From assembly GCA_013399695.1 (NCBI GenBank), contig VXAU01001251.1, positions 2,087,925-2,151,924 on the forward strand: a stretch of 64,000 bases of DNA, in the 5' to 3' direction. Made by a program: the position numbers and the translations under genes. Positions 19,871 through 32,900 of the stretch are shown piece by piece (the stretch's first letter is position 1; every line of letters starts with the position of its first letter). Origin of the DNA: Formicarius rufipectus. Taxonomy: Eukaryota; Chordata; Aves; Passeriformes; Formicariidae. The notes under the pieces are model-generated. The model saw only the letters and a program-made list of their open reading frames with translations, did no database searches and had not been told where the DNA came from.

Positions 19871-22599
19871 AGGCTTCTGTAATCTCTGAGTCATTTTTGA
19901 TACTTCTATTTGGAGTGGTTAGTGCTGGGAGCTGAAGTGGTTACAGAATTCTGACAGATTCATCTGTTGGTGGCTCTGATGCATCTGAACATTTCCGTAT
20001 TTCCAGCCAAGACATTGGAAGTGGGTGGCTTACCACTCTTTCTTCACTTACTCTCACTCTTCTGGCTGTGGTGAAGAGCTTGACACATTTGCATTTCTTT
20101 GTTCACTGTAAGAGCTATCTTTTGCTGCTTATGTTACTGTAAATAAGGTATTTCTGTGGATAGATAGGTAGAGCTACTGATTTTTCACCATGGCCTTCTT
20201 TTCCAGCTTTACAATTTATGATTTCTATAATAAGCAACTTCTTGCTTCACTAGTGTTACCCTGTCAAAATGACTACTAGGAAACATCTCTTAATGATTTA
20301 AATCTCACAGTGGCAAATATGAAAAGGCTGAAGCACGAATTTCTACAATTCCATAACTTCTCAGTCAGGAAATAAAGACTCCTGAGAAGATGTTGGAGTT
20401 AAGCAGATTTTTCTTTTAACTGGAAGCAACTTCACTCAGCAAGATGCTGTTTTCAGACTTGAACAACCAGCAGTTGCCAGAGCAGTGGTGTGATGTTGCA
20501 ATAACCAGAAATGGTTGGCTGAACTCCAGCATATAAAAAATAAATCACTTGATGAAGCCTGACTGTTGTGCAGAAGCAGGCATCATTCTGTGCCATCTGA
20601 AGGTGCAGATCATAAAACACAAGTCATGCCCCTGGCTCATGGTCGCAACTACCCTAGGACCACAGGTATCTGAGGTGTCACTGACAGTGTTTGCATGAGA
20701 CTGATCCTTGCTGTCCAAGGATGTGCCACATGCGACATAGAGCCTGCTCTCACTGTGTCGTTAATTACTTATTAATGGTCATCTACCTGCACTCGCAGAT
20801 AGATGGAGAAATTCTGGTGTGTAGACTGAAAGATGAAAGAAAAATATCTATCCTTGTGTTTCACTCATCACTGTGAGAAGAATCAGAGCCTAGTAAATTT
20901 TGAAAGCGGGGTGGTACTGGCCCTGAAGATTGAGAAAAATGACTATATGAAACTGGAATTACTCAGACTTAGAGATGGTTTGAGCTTTGAAGCAAAACAT
21001 AAAAAGCTATGATCATCGTGTTTGTATCAGTGGCTGTGTGAAGGGATAAAAAACTGCTGTCCTTCATGTGGGGAATTTATTGAGTGGTTGGGCGGTTTAA
21101 TTAATTTTTCCAACAAAGTAATACATCACAGCTGGATATTTCCAAGACTCATCACAACTAAGAACTCTGCAGATATTTTCAGAATGTTTTTAATGAATGT
21201 CAGAAAAAAACTGCTTAGTGTCTGAACAACGGCAAAAACATTATTAAGTATATATGTAATCTATTAATTGGAATTGTACTATAAATTTAAAATATTATGC
21301 AGTGCATCAGAAAAGATCATCCCAATGACATACTGTATTTATACAAGGATGTTTAGCAATATTTTGTCTCTATGCCAGCAGGAAGGTAGTGATAGTGAAA
21401 TAATTTGTCTCTTATCCCTCTAATTAGGGAGTTAAAACTACTAGCTATTATGGTCTTTGCAATTAGGTAGTACAGAATATTTAAGAGGGCACCTCTTGGG
21501 GAAAAAACTGTGATTCCTGGAGAGTCCAAGCAGTAATTTAAATTTATTTGCGCTTGAAGAACACAGGCAACATGCAGGTTGTGATGTAACCAGTGGCCAT
21601 ATACCCTATGGCAGCCCCAATAGCTACACCTATAAGTACTTGTCCCCTTCTTGGTTCTGTTTTCTGTGTAAGGCTGGAATTGTGTTGTCCATTTTTCTGT
21701 AATTTTATCTCAGATTGCACATGGTGAATTTTTAAACATACTATCAGTAGATTTTCCTCTTTTTCTTACTGAGTGGGTGTTCAGTCAATGATATCCATAA
21801 TCACAAACCAGATGACTGGGATGGAAGGATGGAAAGGGAGAGGCTAAACCATTATTTTAAAAATTACAATCCTCACGCCAGCTGTGACAGAGCTTTGTGT
21901 TTTTCTCTGATTTTGATTATATGTTTCACAGACATTTCCTAGTTGTGCCTTGCTGAAGACAGCAAAATGTTTTCACAAGGCACTACAGTCTTCAGGTTTG
22001 TGGTGAAAAAGTGGTGATGTAGGAGTGGGGTTAATGTATAGTAGACTGACCACAGATAATGTGAAAGGAGAAAGAGGTTGAAGAACCAGAAGACAAAGGT
22101 AGAGTGGAGAAGTAGGTCAACATCACAGTGGCATTTGTTAATAAAGGCTTTCCTTTTGAGCAGTTGGGCAGCACTGAACAGAAATGCAGCCTCTGTAGTG
22201 CCTTATCTCCACATGCAAGCCAAATGGATGCTCTTTATGGACCTCCGAGGCTGCTTCTCTCCCTTGTTTCCTCAGTGAATACTTTGTTTCTACACAGCTG
22301 GAGCTCAGACTCACCCAGAAGACAATCAAATCTTCAGTATGCAGCAATGCTGAAGTGAGAGGTGCACTAGTTGCATGAAGAGAAACGCTTGTATTTGTGA
22401 ATTCCAATGAGTTGGAATCGCAAATTACATGTCAACAGTAATCCATCCACACACTCGAAATTGAGAACGGGGCAGAAAGGACAAGCCAGAAAACCAGAAG
22501 GGAACAGCAGAGAGAGCTTAGCAAATCCAAAAAAAAAAAATAAATAAAATTCTATATATATAAAATTATGAGGCAGAAATTAATCCACATTGACTCTGC
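19871..22599. other. Intergenic stretch with one exon-like ORF
   Basis: Contains the minus-strand membrane-anchor-like ORF at 21544-21765, listed separately, and an A-rich/TA run at about 22511-22566. No other gene-like signal is seen. Confidence 0.6.
21544..21765 (-). other. Exon-like ORF with a membrane-anchor C-terminus (73 codons plus TAA)
   Basis: This open frame runs between a TAA (21768-21766) and a TAA (21546-21544). It reads polar sequence with one N-glycosylation sequon (NGQHNSSLTQKTEPRRGQ), then a hydrophobic segment (VLIGVAIGAAIGYMATGYI) and a short end, LPVFFKRK. That shape fits the last exon of a single-pass membrane protein. There is no start codon, and the candidate acceptors inside or before it lack a good pyrimidine tract. 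It could be a chance frame, a decayed gene or a retrocopy. I do not recognise it. Confidence 0.25.
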
Positions 22600-23055
22600 T
22601 ATGAGTGAACTTTTCCTGCTGCTGAGCAAACTTACTGGAGCACAAGTCTGAGGAGGAGCAGCTGAGAAAGCTGGGGATGTTTAGTTGGAGAAAAGGAGAC
22701 TCAGGGGAGACCTTATTGCTTGCTCCAACTACCTGAAAGGAAGTTTTAGCCAGGTGGAGGTTGGTCTTTTTTCCTAAGTAACAAACAACAGGATGAGAGA
22801 AAATGGTCTCAAGTTGCACCAGGGGAGGTTTAGATTGGATATTGAAAAAAATTTCTTCACAAAAAGGGTGATCAGACTGGACCAAACTGCACAGGGCAAT
22901 GGGGAAGTCACCAACTGTGGAAGTATTTAAAAGACATGTAGATGTGGTACTTAGAGACATGGTTTAGTTGTGAGCTTGGCAGTGCTGGGTTAATGATTGG
23001 CTCAATGAACTTAAAGGTATTTTCAATCTCAGTGATTCTATTCTATGATTCCTAA
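22600..23055 (+). mobile_element. CR1 LINE 3' portion, sense on plus strand
   Basis: It reads GAGCAGCTGAGAAAGCTGGG, GGAGAAAAGGAGACTCAGGG, then CAAGTTGCACCAGGGGAGG and TTTAGATTGGATATTGAAAAA. The 3' end is GTGATTCTATTCTATGATTC, the typical CR1 tail. It is a 5'-truncated copy with small gaps. Confidence 0.92.
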
Positions 23056-26000
23056 GAGGGTTAATTGCCACATACTGAATTCCACATGAGTTCATAACAA
23101 AAAATACTGCTTGCCAATAGAAGTGTTTACATATAAATCATTTGACATCTAGAAATGTCTAAGATATGTGAAGTTTATGACTGAAAATTATGGGTTGGAA
23201 ATGTCAGTAAAAATAAGGATAGTCTGTAATCGCAGACTCTGGAGGGGCACATTACAGCAAGATTTCTGACCTACAAAACTTGGAAAGAACACACACCTGG
23301 CAAGTTCCACTTAGTATTTGGTTGTCTGGTTGGTTGCTTTGTAAACCAAAGATTGTCTCTCTAGACTGTAGGAGCAGGTTATAAAAACTTCTGAAAATTT
23401 GTTGTTTCAAGGTGCAGATAAGTTCTTCTACTCAGTTCTGTATATTTTTGCTCCCATCCATCTTCCCTGTTTCTTTTCAGTCTGTTCTGCATCTACTCTA
23501 ATTTTTCATTAGGGGGTGCAATTGCTTCTTAATCTCCAAAAGCTGGAAAAAGCACTCATAGGCAAAATACTCTTTTGGATTGAAGACCTGAATATTTTCT
23601 CGTAAGTCCAAGCTTAATTTAATGGCACTTCACATCTCATCTTTCTTCTTGAGGATTCTGATCATTACAGTGATGCACCTTGACCAGACGAGGGTAACTT
23701 TGATTTTCTAAGCAAAACCTCTGCAGGCAGGATAAACACAATTGAAGAGCCAAACCCAAACATTTTTTTAATGCAAATGCATAATAAATGCAGAGCTAGA
23801 ACTAAAGTTCTTCCTCCACCTTTAGCTCAGAGAAAGGTCACTTAGTCTCTCTAAGGGGGACCACTCAAATACCCATAATTTGACTGCTACAATTATAGAC
23901 AGCTGCCCAAACTGCTGATTGTTTCTTCCCTTCTTCTCTGCCTCACTTTCTCTTAATGGTGACTGCTGAATGTCCTCCTCCAGCCCTAGCTCTGCTCTGA
24001 CAAATTCCACATGCTTTTGTCAATGTCAAGTCTGTGTCCATGGATTCTGCCTCCTCTAGCTTAGGGCAGGTCCCTGGCTCCCAAACTTGTCCTTCTACAA
24101 ATAAAACTAGGCTGGTTTTCAAGAATGCCAGCCTCTTTCAGCTCTGTCAAGGCTGATGAGCAGAATCAGGCCCCATGATAATCATTCCTGGCTTGCCTTT
24201 TCCTCTAGGGAGAGATTGGGTCCCTCACAAATGATATTTGGGGCAGGCGACGGACATCCTCCATAGAGCCATTGAGGAAGTTGGGCTGCTCGTTACTACA
24301 ACTAGCCACAAACACAGATCCTGCTGGAGGGCCAAGAGGACTCACACTTGAGTTGGGTAATCTCCCTTCCCTGATTTTGTCACTGAGAGTGAGGAAAAAA
24401 CATGGTGGTCAGCAGGCACACAGCAAGGACTGGTGGGATAAGCAGTGTCTCCAGGAGTGTTCTACCCATGGTAGATAGTGCATGGTCATGCTATAGAGTC
24501 CTGCTGTCGAGGTGCAGATGAATATTCCTACACTCAACCCTTGCAGGAAGTGCTTTAACAGCATTTGTGGCCTCCTACAGGACTCTAATCCTGTGTAATG
24601 AGTTTATAGTTAGCTCTAGTGGGAGAAGAGCCCACGCCCCTTTCCTTCCGATCAGGGATTTCAAATACAGTTACTACATTTTCCACTGCAACCTCTTGTA
24701 AAAGATCTGAGTTACAACAGCTGCCAGGTGCCTTAATCTCCAGGAGGACTGCAGAGGTAACCAGCAATCATCTACCTTTCAAAAGGAGAAAGGAGTGCAT
24801 AATGAATACAAATGTACTGCATGAATATCCAGAAACATAAACACAGTAGATTTACCTGAAATTACACACATTTCCCTAAAGGTACAAACCCAAGTTTGTT
24901 TTTCTTAGCTAAAACTGGATGATTTTCAAGAATGCTGGTTGCTTTCAGCTTCCATCAGTGCTGAAGAAATCAGTACATACTGGATTGTCTGGAAATGATC
25001 CCCACGGAACACTGAGATTGAGGTTTGGATTCTGAATCGGTGCCCTGATTACAGAAGTACTTCTCTACATAGCATTCAGCACTGAGAAAAAACAGCATGG
25101 ACCTGCATTGAAAATCAACATGTAAAACAGATTTTACAGGACTTGAGCTTTAGACTTTCTCGTTTCAAACTCTCAGATTTGGAAAAAAACCTGACAAAGT
25201 ATTTAGGGATAAAATGTAGGAAAAGTGGTTAAATATGGATTTAAGTACTGCTCAGTATTAGTGCAGTCATATGTGAACAGTGCTGGCTTAAGTGAGATCT
25301 GCAGTTTTGACTCAGTAACCTTCCCTGTAAAAAAGGAGTATCTGGGTCTTTTTACCTTTCCTATAAAGGCATGGGAGCAAATTCTTTTGTTAGGTGCTGC
25401 TATATTTCTTTTTTTTCCTATTATCTCAAAAGCTGAAGTGACCAGTGGGGTATTTTCAATAGTTTACGTCAATACATGTTACCATCAACTATTTTACATA
25501 GAAACTATTTCAGTTACTTTGTAATCCTAAAATCAACTAAGCTCGGGTTGTCTAAGCAGCAACCGCCCTGGGGCTGGGTCTCCAGCTCCAAAGCGCTGCC
25601 GTGGAACTGAAGCCTCGCTAGGAAACCCTCTGCAGACCCACCCAGGCAGATCCCGTTCGCCTTTCCCGGGCAGGCTTTGCTTGTGGCTGGTGCCCCCTCT
25701 TGTGGACTTTTGCTAAATTACATACCACAGCTCCTCTGCATGTCTCAGAATCAGCCTGACCGCTGCATTGCTGCCGTGTCTGCTGCTTTGCGAGACAAAG
25801 AGGTCAAATCTTGATGGGAGGATTTCAGGAGAGGAATTTAACTTATTTTCAATTTAGTCACTACTTTCGGTTTATTTGAACTTCTCAATCTGCCTTTAGC
25901 TTTTTCTGCTTTTTTAGTTTAAACTGTTTCATGCAGAGTTTTTTGAAAAGCTTACAAATACTTGAGGCTCATCTCATGTTTTATGTATTTTCAGAGTCAC

Positions 26001-27464
26001 AGGTCTTCGAAGCTCTCCTGACACTTCCATCACTACAAAATGAGGGACTGTGACATGGAAAGAAGCGACTGTAGAAATCACTAAACATGTATATACTGTC
26101 AACAGTGCTGTAGCACAAGGTATTAAAGTAGTAACCTTCGGATGTACAAATGAGCAGGGTGAGTAGTAAAAGTAAAATTATTTCACTGTGGTATATGGCA
26201 CTGATGATGATGATACCAGAATGACCTGTGAGAATCTGGGTTCTCAAGGGCAAAAATCAACATTAAAAATTGGAAAAAAAAGATGAGCAAAAGAGCACGA
26301 CACCTGATCTTAGTCTTGGGGAAATGTGTTTCACTACAACATTTAAGATATTCATTGTGTTGAATTTGTTGAATAAATGACTGAGAAGTTACTGGATTAT
26401 AGCACAGATAAAGAAAATCTCATGTGCCAGTGGGTCCATTAATCAAGCAGTGGCTCAAAAGCAATGGCTGCCAACTGATCCAAAGTCACTCCAATGAGGA
26501 ATGGGCCCAAATGTTTAATGCTGAATGTGATTAATGCCTGGCACTGACTCTCTGCAGAGATGACGGAGCTACAGCTTTCTGTCTGTAGATCAAGTGTCAT
26601 GTTGTACATAGTTTAGTCAAGCACGAACAATGCTTTTGTTACACACAAGTAATTGGGTTAAATACAGAGGTAACTGGTTGACACAAGATGGTTTGCATTT
26701 TATGTGGCAGCTTAAATTAATGTGTCCCCTTCTAGAACTCAATTCTGTGAATTTGTATTCTCTCATGGTTTCAAAACCACATCTTTACCAGTGAGAGAGG
26801 AAAGCAGAGTTAACAAATGAAGGAATTCTCTTTGCACTCCTGATACTCTGTGAACAACTATAAAATGCCAATGAATGCTACTTAAGTGAACTATTAGGTA
26901 AAACCCAAATACAAAACTTAAGTACTTGACTGTAGCAGAGACACCTATAGATGCCAGATTTGACAGTACAAGCAGAGTAGCAGGTAAATGTTACAACATC
27001 CTATTTGAAAATGCTAGCTGAAAACCTTAAAGCAATATGCAGCTTTGCTTCTCAGATGGAAAAATTGGTTTGTTACTACTTGATAGATGACATAATGAAA
27101 TGAAGACGAATATGACTCTACCAGTGGAATGACTGGGAAAGGGGAGGGACTGCTTCCTCCATGAGCAAGTACCTGAGCTGAGCTTGTAAAGAGAACTTCC
27201 CAAAATTCAGTAACTGCAAGAAGATGGGGGCGGGGGGGCAGAAGAAAGAAAAAAAACAGGCAGGTCTGAAGCAAATGCATCAGAATGTGGTGGTGCATCT
27301 CATCTCTCACTCCCCCCACAGGCCACACTGTGAGTTGAGAAATGCTTGGTTAGGTCTCCGCCTTGATGAACACATGATAAATGTCATTATGACTGTGTCA
27401 GTGAAAGTCAGATGGGTAATTGCAGCCCCATAAAGGGAACAAGTTGCTGGTACTGCAGAGGTGC
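23056..27464. other. Intergenic stretch with a GC-rich islet
   Basis: No gene recognised. A GC-richer patch lies at about 25550-25800. Elsewhere it is AT-rich unique sequence with a G-rich run at 27226-27238. Confidence 0.6.
25550..25800. other. Small GC-rich islet
   Basis: A local rise in GC and CpG against an AT-rich background (for example CAGCAACCGCCCTGGGGCTG and CTTTCCCGGGCAGGC). TGCCCCCTCTTGTGG at about 25690-25704 resembles an imperfect CTCF core with one extra G. It could be an enhancer or minor promoter, but nothing proves activity. Confidence 0.3.
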
Positions 27465-27634
27465 TGTGAATTATGGTAAACCTGTTTAGTTTATCTTCCT
27501 TATCAAGGTAATGTGAATTATGGTAGAACTGGTTAGTTTCTCTGTTTCCCTATCAAGGAAATACTTGAATTATGGCCCAAGTGGTTAGTTTCCCTGAGCC
27601 CTTATCAGGGAATATGTGAATTATAGCAAACGGA
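27465..27634 (+). repeat. Tandem repeat, about 3.4 units of 47-52 bp
   Basis: Units start at 27465, 27512, 27564 and 27615. Each starts with (TG)TGAATTATGG or a close variant, followed by a GGTTAGTTT-like core and a TATCAAGG(A)AAT-like end. The units have diverged by small indels. Confidence 0.85.
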
Positions 27635-27870
27635 ATGGGCACAATAAAGAAACGTATGTTGAAGAGTGTTTAGCATCACGTTGCAAAATGTATACGTATA
27701 TGATGTAATCAATATGTAGGAAGTAACTGGATAACCCCCCAAGCTGCACTGTTTGGTATGCGGTTTTGGGGAGCGAGGACTCCCGCCGCATCCAGGGCGC
27801 TGTTTGCTTTCACCATATAATAAACTCTTATTCTAAAACCCATTTTGGGTCTGAGACTCTGTTTCTCACA
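27465..27870 (+). mobile_element. LTR-like block, probably a solo LTR of an endogenous retrovirus
   Basis: A tandem-repeated upstream part (27465-27634) is followed by a short GC-rich stretch (GAGCGAGGACTCCCGCCGC). An AATAAA-type signal follows in CACCATATAATAAACTCTTA, then TGAGACTCTGTTTCTCACA, ending in CA. This layout (U3 repeats, R with poly(A) signal, U5 ending in CA) is that of an avian retroviral LTR. I found no flanking duplication and no internal viral genes, and the exact ends are uncertain. Confidence 0.5.
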
Positions 27871-29109
27871 AATAGCACCTGGGCTCAGCTTCTCTTGAGC
27901 TTATAAAAATCAGTCTGTTCCCAGGAACTAGTGCTGTCTAATGAGCTCCTGGGTTTTTTAAGAAACAGCCTTGGAAACTTAGTTTTTTTGCCTGAATAAC
28001 AAGCCAAGTGGACTAATATTATCATTATCAAACTTACAAAAGGAGTAACCGACCTGAATTGTGGCCAGGATGGAAAATTACTATGACTAAAGCCAACTCT
28101 CTTGCAACCCTTTAAGAAGTGGTCCAGAGTGATACCCTTTGAGCTCTCCTGGACCACAGTGGGCTGTGACCAGCAATCCCCCTCTGTCTGGACCTCTCAG
28201 AGCCAGCAAACTCTCAAGTTTGCCATACTGGAAGACTGCTGAATGATGACAGCAATCCTCGCCTGATATCCCCATTCCTTGAGGCTCAATCCTTCATCTG
28301 TTGAGAAAATGTAAAGGCATCTGACATTAGTACTTAATTCAAGGTGAATTTTTCACAGGTGTACCTTGTTCAGACTCTTTTGTGTCTGTGTGTATAAGGG
28401 TGTGAATATGCTCTAGCAAAGGTACTAGGAATGTTGCTCTCCTAGATTCTTAAGTACTTTAGTCTTGTAAATAACTTAAGCCTGTAATTAAGTCACTGTT
28501 GTGGTACAGTAAATTCTGTATGAATCCTTTGCTAAATTGTTTAAGTTATCGATTAAGTGCTGTTAAATCCTGTTAAGTGTTGTTAAGTTCAAGTGGTCTT
28601 AAGGTTATGTGCTAAGTGCTGTTAAGGTAAAGTGCTGTTAAGTGCTGTTGGGCCCTTAGGCATAAACTATTGGTCAAGTCCGGCCTCAGTTTAGCACAGA
28701 GGTCTATTCTGAACCTTGCAACTCAACAGGAGTATCTTCCATGCAGCTTTTCATCCTTACCCTTCGCTATCGTTTCCTCCCTGGCCCTCCCCTGCCCCCA
28801 GACTCCACAAAGATAGTTTTGGGGTTATTTTGGTTTGGATTGATTGATTTTGGATTTTTGTTTGCTGTTTCTCTGTGTGCTTTAAATGTCTAGTAGCAGT
28901 AGAGAGAACCTTGCCAATGAACTTGGTTGTGCCTTTGCTCTTATATTAAATGTATTTTTGCTGATACCTTTGCCAGTTATTCTTTAAGCAATCTTAAAAC
29001 ACTCATTCACGGCACAGAGAGACAAAGAAGAGCCTGGAAAAGGGGATCTATTCCATTTTATCATCTATGGCCGTTCCCTTTTACTAACATATGTTTTTCA
29101 TCTGGTAAG
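27871..29109. other. Probable degraded retroviral or repeat-derived region
   Basis: Follows the LTR-like block. It includes a degenerate GTTAAG repeat (28552-28650) and a stretch near 28880-28980 with an ATTAAA signal (TCTTATATTAAATGTATTTT) that is LTR-like in character. No viral reading frame is intact, and I see none that can be named. Confidence 0.3.
28552..28650 (+). repeat. Degenerate GTTAAGTGCT repeat
   Basis: Many imperfect copies of a 10-base motif, TGTTAAGTGC or CTGTTAAGTG, occur in about 100 bp, with spacing between 10 and 25 bp. Confidence 0.75.
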
Positions 29110-29960
29110 AATCTGAGAATCATAGAGTGGTTTGGGTTGGAAAGAACCTTTAAAGATCATCTACTCAAACATCCTGTCCTGTCTTGCACTGGATCAGATT
29201 AATCAAAGCCCCATCCCACTCAACTTTAAATACTTCCAATAACAGCATATTCACAACTTCTCCAAACAATTTGTTTTTCCAGAGTCTCACTACTTTTATC
29301 ATAATAAAAAATCCTTATGTCTAATACAAATTTGCCCTCTTTTAGTTTAAAACTCTTGCCTCTTGTCCTGTCACTACACTCCTAGTAAAAAGCTTATCTC
29401 CTTGTTTCTTATAAGCCCCCTTTAAGTATGGAAAGGCTGCAAAGAGGTCTCACCAGTGCCTTCTTCAGGATGAACACCACCGACTCTCTCAGCCTTTCTT
29501 TGTAGGAGCAGTGTTTCAGCTCCTTGACCCCTTTTGTTGCCCTCCTCTTGACCGGTTCCAACAGGTCCATGTTTTTCTTGTACTAAGGACTCTGAAGCTG
29601 AATGTAGCTGGAGAGTGGAGGAGAAAAAACCACTTTTTTCTTGCCTTGCTGGCCATGCTTCTTTTGATGAAGCACAGGATACTGTTAACTTTCTGTGCTG
29701 TAAGTGTGAATTGCCAATTCACTCGCAATTTTTTGTCTACCAGTATCCCCAAGTGTTGCTTCTTTCGATCCCTTCAGTCCCCAGCCTGTATTGATACTGA
29801 CGGCTGCCAAACCCCAGGTGCAGGACCTTGCTCTTGGCCTTGCTGAACTTCATGAGATTTGCATGGGCTGACTTCTCCAGCCTGCCAAAGTCAAGAAGAT
29901 CTTCAGACTCATATGTCCAGATGACCATTGTAGGTCCCTTGCAACAGAAATAATCTATTT
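29110..29960 (-). mobile_element. CR1 LINE, 5'-truncated, about 850 bp
   Basis: The 3' tip at 29110 reads GAATCATAGAGTGGTTTGGG with TTGGAAAGAACCTTTAAAG. Further right the minus strand encodes decayed reverse-transcriptase C-terminus: NLMKFSKAKSKVLHLGFGSR, QYQYRLGTEGIERS, then after a frame shift ILVDKKLRVNWQFTLTAQKV and LCFIKRSMASKARK. There are several frame breaks, so it is inactive. Confidence 0.95.
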
Positions 29961-32900
29961 CTGGTTTGAATATTTTGTTAGGCATGCCACCTCTAGTCCT
30001 ATTGGCTGGTGGCTGGGATGCTTCAAGAGTGAAAGCCAGTGATGTATAACTGGACAACAGTTTCTGGGCCAGAGATATAGTGCTCCTACTAAAAGTGGTT
30101 ATCAGCAACATGAGCCTCATTCTTTGCTATTTACCAGAGAGCCAAACACAGGCATCAGGAGGGACTGAAAGAGGAGCTCAGGGTGCTCTGACAGAAGAGC
30201 CAGCAGTAGCAGGACTGGACAATTAGCCTGCCCCTCAGGGAACTGGACACAGCATGTTCCCTCCTGCCCAAGCGGCTCGTCCTTCAAGCCCACTGTGCTG
30301 CTGACTGAGCTTTCTTTCTGGTCTTGACTGTTCCTCGGTCTTGCCAGGCCTTGATAAGCTGATTTACTCCCATCCTGAACACAGACCGTGTTCTGGCATT
30401 TGAGGAATTCTAGTCTATAATTACCTAATGGGCTGTAGCAGTGCAAATATTCCTGGGAGATCTGGTCTGAGAAAATAATGCTGAGCCTTTACTGGGAGTA
30501 ACAAGGACAAAATGTGTTCATTAGAATCGAGTCAAGTGAGGTCTGTCCATTAACTTTCCCTGTGTGGGATGCCAGCAGGCATTCTTGTTATTTGGAGCCA
30601 GATCCAAAGAGGAGGTCCTGGAGAAGTTCTGGTTTCACATTCCATGCAAGAATTGTTATGACAAGTAGACTGTGCAAGGACCATTTGAATTAGTGGGCAG
30701 TTCTGTGAAAGAAGTCATTAGCTAAGGTTGAAATGGTTTTGGCCATATTCATGTTACTGTGCTCTAAAGAAAAGGAGTTGACTACATGAATAAGAGTACT
30801 TTTTGTCTCCTCTGCACATTGTTCTCAAATACAGTTAATGGGCTAAATATTTAAATGTCACTTAATACTTTTAATAAAACTGATCTCACCCACAAACTTC
30901 AGTTTCCCTGGCTCATGTTTTCAGTATGTTTTTCCTCACAGATTAGACTGAACATTTTTTCTCAACTATTCCTTGTCCAGTGACATTTCTTGGCTGCAGC
31001 AGAACTGCACTTAATGCTTAAACACAATGTGATGGCAGATTAAAATTGATGGTAAATTCAGCCCACCCTACATATGTGCCTCACCTTGCCATGGGATAAG
31101 TAAATGGCAAGTGAAGCAGCTTGTGGACCACCACAGTTTTCAGGCTACTGAGATAAGGCAAGTTGTGTTTCAGGTTAGTTCATTTTTGGATTTTAGATTT
31201 AAAACACTCTGGCATTAGCTGTGCCTCAAAGGTTTGGCAGCCAGCCAGAGTCAGAACAATTCCATCCAACCAGATTTAATCTGTCACTGTGTATGTGTCA
31301 GGGACCTAAAGGTGAATCTGCAGCTGAAAGAAATTTCTGTTTTAATATGATTGTCATCTATGAAAACCTGGTATCAGTCCTTTTTTTTCTGAAATAAGTG
31401 TTTTATTTTGTTACCTTCACACAGTTTGAAAATTTCCATCTAAAATAAACCATACAAGTATACATTTGCCTTCAAAACAAAAAATTCTCTCAGTATCTCA
31501 AAAGTGTCACATATTCATAATTGTCAAGAATTCAGAATAATTTTTCTTAAGTTTTTCTTTTGCATTTCCAGTTAGCTCTGTAGAAGTTTCCACTATGTAA
31601 AGTCCTGCCTTTGCTGTAGCAATACCAAACACATTTGAGATTTCTGGTTCATCTTCAGACTTTCTGCTGACTCTCATTTATTTATTTACCAAATCTTTTC
31701 AGTTTCCTTACTCATCTGCTCTGTCCAGATCTGCCTGCTCTGAAGATCAGTTTGAGCAATTCTCCTTTCAGTCTTGTATTATTGTGCAGAATCACACACA
31801 TTGTTCTTCAGTACTTGAGAAAAACCAGAAATGTAATGTGATGTTTTAGTCTACTTTATGAGCCACCCCAGAGCAAAATGTTAACTAAAAGTCAACCCTT
31901 CAAAGTGTTTCAAGGTCTACTGAAGAGTTTTGCATTTGAAATTATATTGACAAATGTTGCCCTTTTCACTGAAGTTGGTCATCAAATTGCAAGGCCTTGC
32001 AAGCATTTTTTTTTTCCTACTGGAATAAAAATTGCTGATACAAATTAAATATGTTCTTAGTATAATCTTGTTTATTTGAAAAAAAAAAAAAAGGGCATAA
32101 ATTCTGTTTCTGTGTAGGCAGAAGCAGCAAATTCTGGTTGGATGACAGGTCACAGAAAGACCATCTCAGCTTTTTCTACAGGTCACAGTTTTAAGTCTTT
32201 CCTCTGTCTTTTTGCTGTTAATGTTCACAGTTTACAAACCACACCCCAACCTCTTTTTTTTTTTTTTTTTCCCAAATGCTTAAACTTTTCTGAATTTATC
32301 TTCCTTAGGTCTGTCCCTGCATGTTCCTGTGCAATTGAAAACAGGTCTCGACTGAGAGGCTATTTGAGCTGATCTCAGTGAGGTAGAAACTTCTGATGCT
32401 TTAAATTCAAAACAGTATGGCAAGGACTTTTTGAGGTTAATTTAGGAATTTTATAACCACAGATTAATATTATTCACAATATTTACTTTGTACCCACAGT
32501 AGTCTTTTGATAAAACTTATGTTGAGGAGGCCACATTACCAAAATCACTGTACATTTTGGTAAACATTGCAAAAAGGTCAAAAAATTCAGTCTATGGCTC
32601 TTATATGAATTCAAAGAAAAGAAAGACAATCTTTTAATCAGACTTTTATATGATTCTCTGACTGGCAGTCTTTTTAATCTTTCATTGCACAATCAAAGCA
32701 AGTGTTACAGCACTTCATGAGACAATAGAATAGCTGGCAGATCCCAAAAATTTCATTGTCAATACATCAGACCCAATAATGCATAGTCAGTAAGGCTGTG
32801 CTGGCATGGGTGGTTCAAAACAGCAAGCAAACAATGGGGAGGAAAATAAGAAGCAAATGTAAGGAGAAATTAGGCATCCACAAAGTCTCATACAAGTTAG

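Noticed and set aside
25690..25704. Possible CTCF site (minus strand CCACAAGAGGGGGCA)
   Set aside because: One extra G relative to the core and a mismatch at the fifth base. Too weak to call as a site without binding data.
29516..30120. Minus-strand ORFs of 78 and 127 codons
   Set aside because: They are decayed CR1 reverse-transcriptase sequence, not host genes.
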